The notes under the pieces are model-generated. The model was given only the letters and a program-made list of their open reading frames with translations. It had not been told where the DNA came from and did no database searches. Below, piece by piece: positions 62,614 through 64,000 of a stretch of 64,000 nucleotides of DNA. Location of the stretch: NCBI GenBank assembly GCA_910589655.1, contig CAJUTJ010000159.1, positions 1-64,000 on the forward strand. Direction: 5' to 3'. This DNA comes from an uncultured Acetatifactor sp. (lineage in GTDB: Bacteria > Bacillota > Clostridia > Lachnospirales > Lachnospiraceae). The position numbers were made by a program, and so were the translations under genes. Positions within the stretch are counted from its first letter, which is position 1; each line of letters begins with the position of its first letter.

Positions 62614-63348
62614 ATGAAATGTATTATTTTAGCTGCTGGATATGCCACAAGATTATACCCATTGACGGAAAATTATCCGAAACCTCTTCTGGATATTCAG
62701 GGTAAAAGTATCTTGGAACGGCTGTTGGACGATATACAAACCATTCCCCTGATAGATGAGGCTGTAATCGTTTCCAACCACAAATTCTATGAAAAATTTC
62801 TGTTATGGAAAGCTTCACTGCATACCCGCCTCACTGTCACGGTCATAGACGATGGTTCTACGAACAATGATAATCGTCTTGGCGCGGTAAAAGATATTGG
62901 ATTTGCTATTGAAAAATGCAAGCTGGATGAGGATATTCTGGTTATGGCAGGTGATAATCTGTTGGATTTCTCTGTCAATGGATTTATAGATTTTTTTACG
63001 CAGAAAAGAACATCCTGCATTATGCGACATTATGAACCCTCTGCAGAAAGGCTCCGACGTACCGGTGTAGCGGTAATAGATGAAAACGGCAAAGTGCTGC
63101 AAATGCAGGAAAAGCCCCAAGAGCCCTTAAGCAGCTGGGCAGTGCCGCCATTCTATATCCATCCCCAAAGTGACCTTCACTATATTTCGGAAGCCATTGC
63201 GTCCAATGCGTGCGGTACGGATGCTCCCGGCAGCTTTATAGCTTGGCTCTGCCAAAAAGCAGTTGTCCACGCTTATCTCATGCCCGGAAAAAGATTTGAT
63301 ATCGGAAATAAGGAAAGCTATCTGGAAATGCAGAAAAATTATAAATAA
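62614..63348 (+). CDS. Sugar-phosphate nucleotidyltransferase
   Basis: A 244-residue single-domain nucleotidyltransferase: IILAAGYATRLYPLTENYPKPLL at the start with the Gly-x-x-(T)-R and Lys signatures, MAGDNLLDFS near 110 as the metal-binding Asp, and FDIGNKESYLEM at the end. It resembles the short thymidylyl- and cytidylyltransferases (RmlA/LicC type). AAGGAGG lies 6 bases before the ATG. It follows the GHMP kinase, so the two could turn a free sugar into a nucleotide sugar. The base and sugar are not determined. Confidence 0.85.
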   Translation: MKCIILAAGYATRLYPLTENYPKPLLDIQGKSILERLLDDIQTIPLIDEAVIVSNHKFYEKFLLWKASLHTRLTVTVIDDGSTNNDNRLGAVKDIGFAIEKCKLDEDILVMAGDNLLDFSVNGFIDFFTQKRTSCIMRHYEPSAERLRRTGVAVIDENGKVLQMQEKPQEPLSSWAVPPFYIHPQSDLHYISEAIASNACGTDAPGSFIAWLCQKAVVHAYLMPGKRFDIGNKESYLEMQKNYK

Positions 63349-63353
63349 AAAAC

Positions 63354-63428
63354 GACATAGCTGTAATCTTTTTGATGTAACCAAGGTTATTACGCAGATA
63401 AATCATCAAAAAAGACTACAGCCATGTC
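63354..63428. repeat. Long inverted repeat after the nucleotidyltransferase
   Basis: Arms 63354-63377 and 63404-63428 pair over about 24 bp with a 26-base loop. The two single-base mismatches are A-C on the plus strand but G-U in minus-strand RNA, so the structure is stronger when read from the minus strand. It lies 6 bases beyond the stop and may act as a terminator or be a small element. Confidence 0.7.
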
Positions 63429-63560
63429 TGATAATATTATACAACTCTTTAAAGAATTAATAAAGTATTATTTATAAAAAATTTACATTTTTTTACATTT
63501 TATGTTACTATTTAACCCAATATCGTAATATAGGGGGCAAAAGGCATTTTACCCCCTATA

Positions 63561-63900
63561 GAACCACAGATTACTCCACTTTTCATGCTGTTATGATATC
63601 ACAGATTACTCTACATTCCGTTCTCCTATGATACCACAGATTACTCTACATTCCGTTCTCCTATGATACCACAGATTACTCTACGTTCCGTTCTCCTATG
63701 ATACCACAGATTACTCTACATTCCGTTCTCCTATGATACCACAGATTACTCTACATTCCGTTCTCTTATGATACCACAGATTACTCTACATTCCGTTCTC
63801 CTATGATACCACAGATTACTCTACATTCCGTTCTCCTATGATACTACAGATTACTCTACATTCCGTTCTCCTATAATATCACAGATTACTCCACTATTCA
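63561..63900. repeat. Tandem array, 35-bp unit, ten copies
   Basis: Units with CACAGATTACTCTACATTCC start at 63565 and then every 35 bases to 63880. The inner copies are nearly identical and the first and last are diverged. There are no spacers and no ORF. The stretch 63429-63560 before it is AT-rich and holds nothing I can name. Confidence 0.95.
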
Positions 63901-63934
63901 TGCCCGTACAATCCTAAAACACCTTAAATCCACT

Positions 63935-63987
63935 CATTTTGCTATGAAGAATGGCTGCTTTTCGCTGTTTTTGCAGATATCAAGCTC
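63935..63987 (-). repeat. Dispersed 53-bp repeat, copy B
   Basis: This is the minus-strand counterpart of 33426-33478, with the core GCGAAAAGCAGCCATT. It lies near the window edge, 35 bases after the tandem array, and presumably precedes a gene to the left in the minus direction or is part of a longer element that continues past the window. Confidence 0.6.
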
Positions 63988-64000
63988 ACGCAGCAGCCGA

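Noticed and set aside
63561..63900. CRISPR array reading of the 35-bp repeats (and of the 40- and 41-bp arrays)
   Set aside because: Units follow each other without unique spacers, and no cas gene is present. They are plain tandem repeats.

Overview
The window looks like chromosomal DNA of a low-to-mid GC Gram-positive of the class Clostridia, most likely Lachnospiraceae. The basis is the order and sequence of the ribosomal and RNA polymerase genes, consensus sigma-A promoters with 17-base spacers, strong GGAGG ribosome sites, and an orphan FliD-like gene of a kind I associate with that family. No plasmid, phage, rRNA, tRNA, CRISPR or transposase gene was seen.

Positions 1-18150 are housekeeping, all on the minus strand. 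In transcription order the genes are rpmG-secE-nusG-rplK-rplA, an L10 leader with rplJ-rplL, rpoB-rpoC, an rfbD-like reductase, rpsL-rpsG-fusA, and tuf with its own promoter and terminator. Strong promoters lie before rpmG, rpoB, rpsL and tuf. Two non-coding stretches are odd. The fusA-tuf gap is bounded by inverted repeats. The rplL-rpoB gap holds a very long RNA stem, a G-run tract and a decayed repeat element.

A plus-strand FliD-like gene (18420-19724) with a possible sigma-28 type promoter separates this block from a surface-glycan region of about 38 kb (19.8-57.6 kb), nearly all on the minus strand. The left part holds a decayed glf (UDP-galactopyranose mutase), an XRE regulator, and a compact operon-like run: GT52-type glycosyltransferase, lipid-linked-sugar ABC exporter, GT2, FkbH-like HAD enzyme, acyl carrier protein and GNAT. 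The middle and right parts hold ten large polytopic membrane proteins that look like GT-C type or YfhO-like glycosyltransferases. Among them are four GT2 enzymes, two clearly of the polyprenyl-phosphate sugar synthase type, two sugar aminotransferases (one PseC-like), a PseF-like cytidylyltransferase, GNAT enzymes, an FAD enzyme and an SGNH hydrolase. My reading is that sugars, including a nonulosonic acid such as pseudaminic acid, are activated in the cytoplasm, loaded on undecaprenyl phosphate, and added outside the membrane to a surface polymer. One of three neighbouring YfhO-like paralogues is split by a frameshift at a G6 run.

Positions 57.7-63.4 kb hold a TIR-domain protein, a BlaI-type repressor with a small secreted protein and an M56 (BlaR1-like) membrane protease, then a galacturonokinase-like GHMP kinase paired with a sugar nucleotidyltransferase. 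The region from 20 to 64 kb is rich in repeats: three minisatellite arrays (periods 40, 41 and 35 bp), a hairpin-centred dispersed repeat that runs into gene ends, a 143-bp MITE-like element with a relative in the rplL-rpoB gap, and several large inverted repeats.
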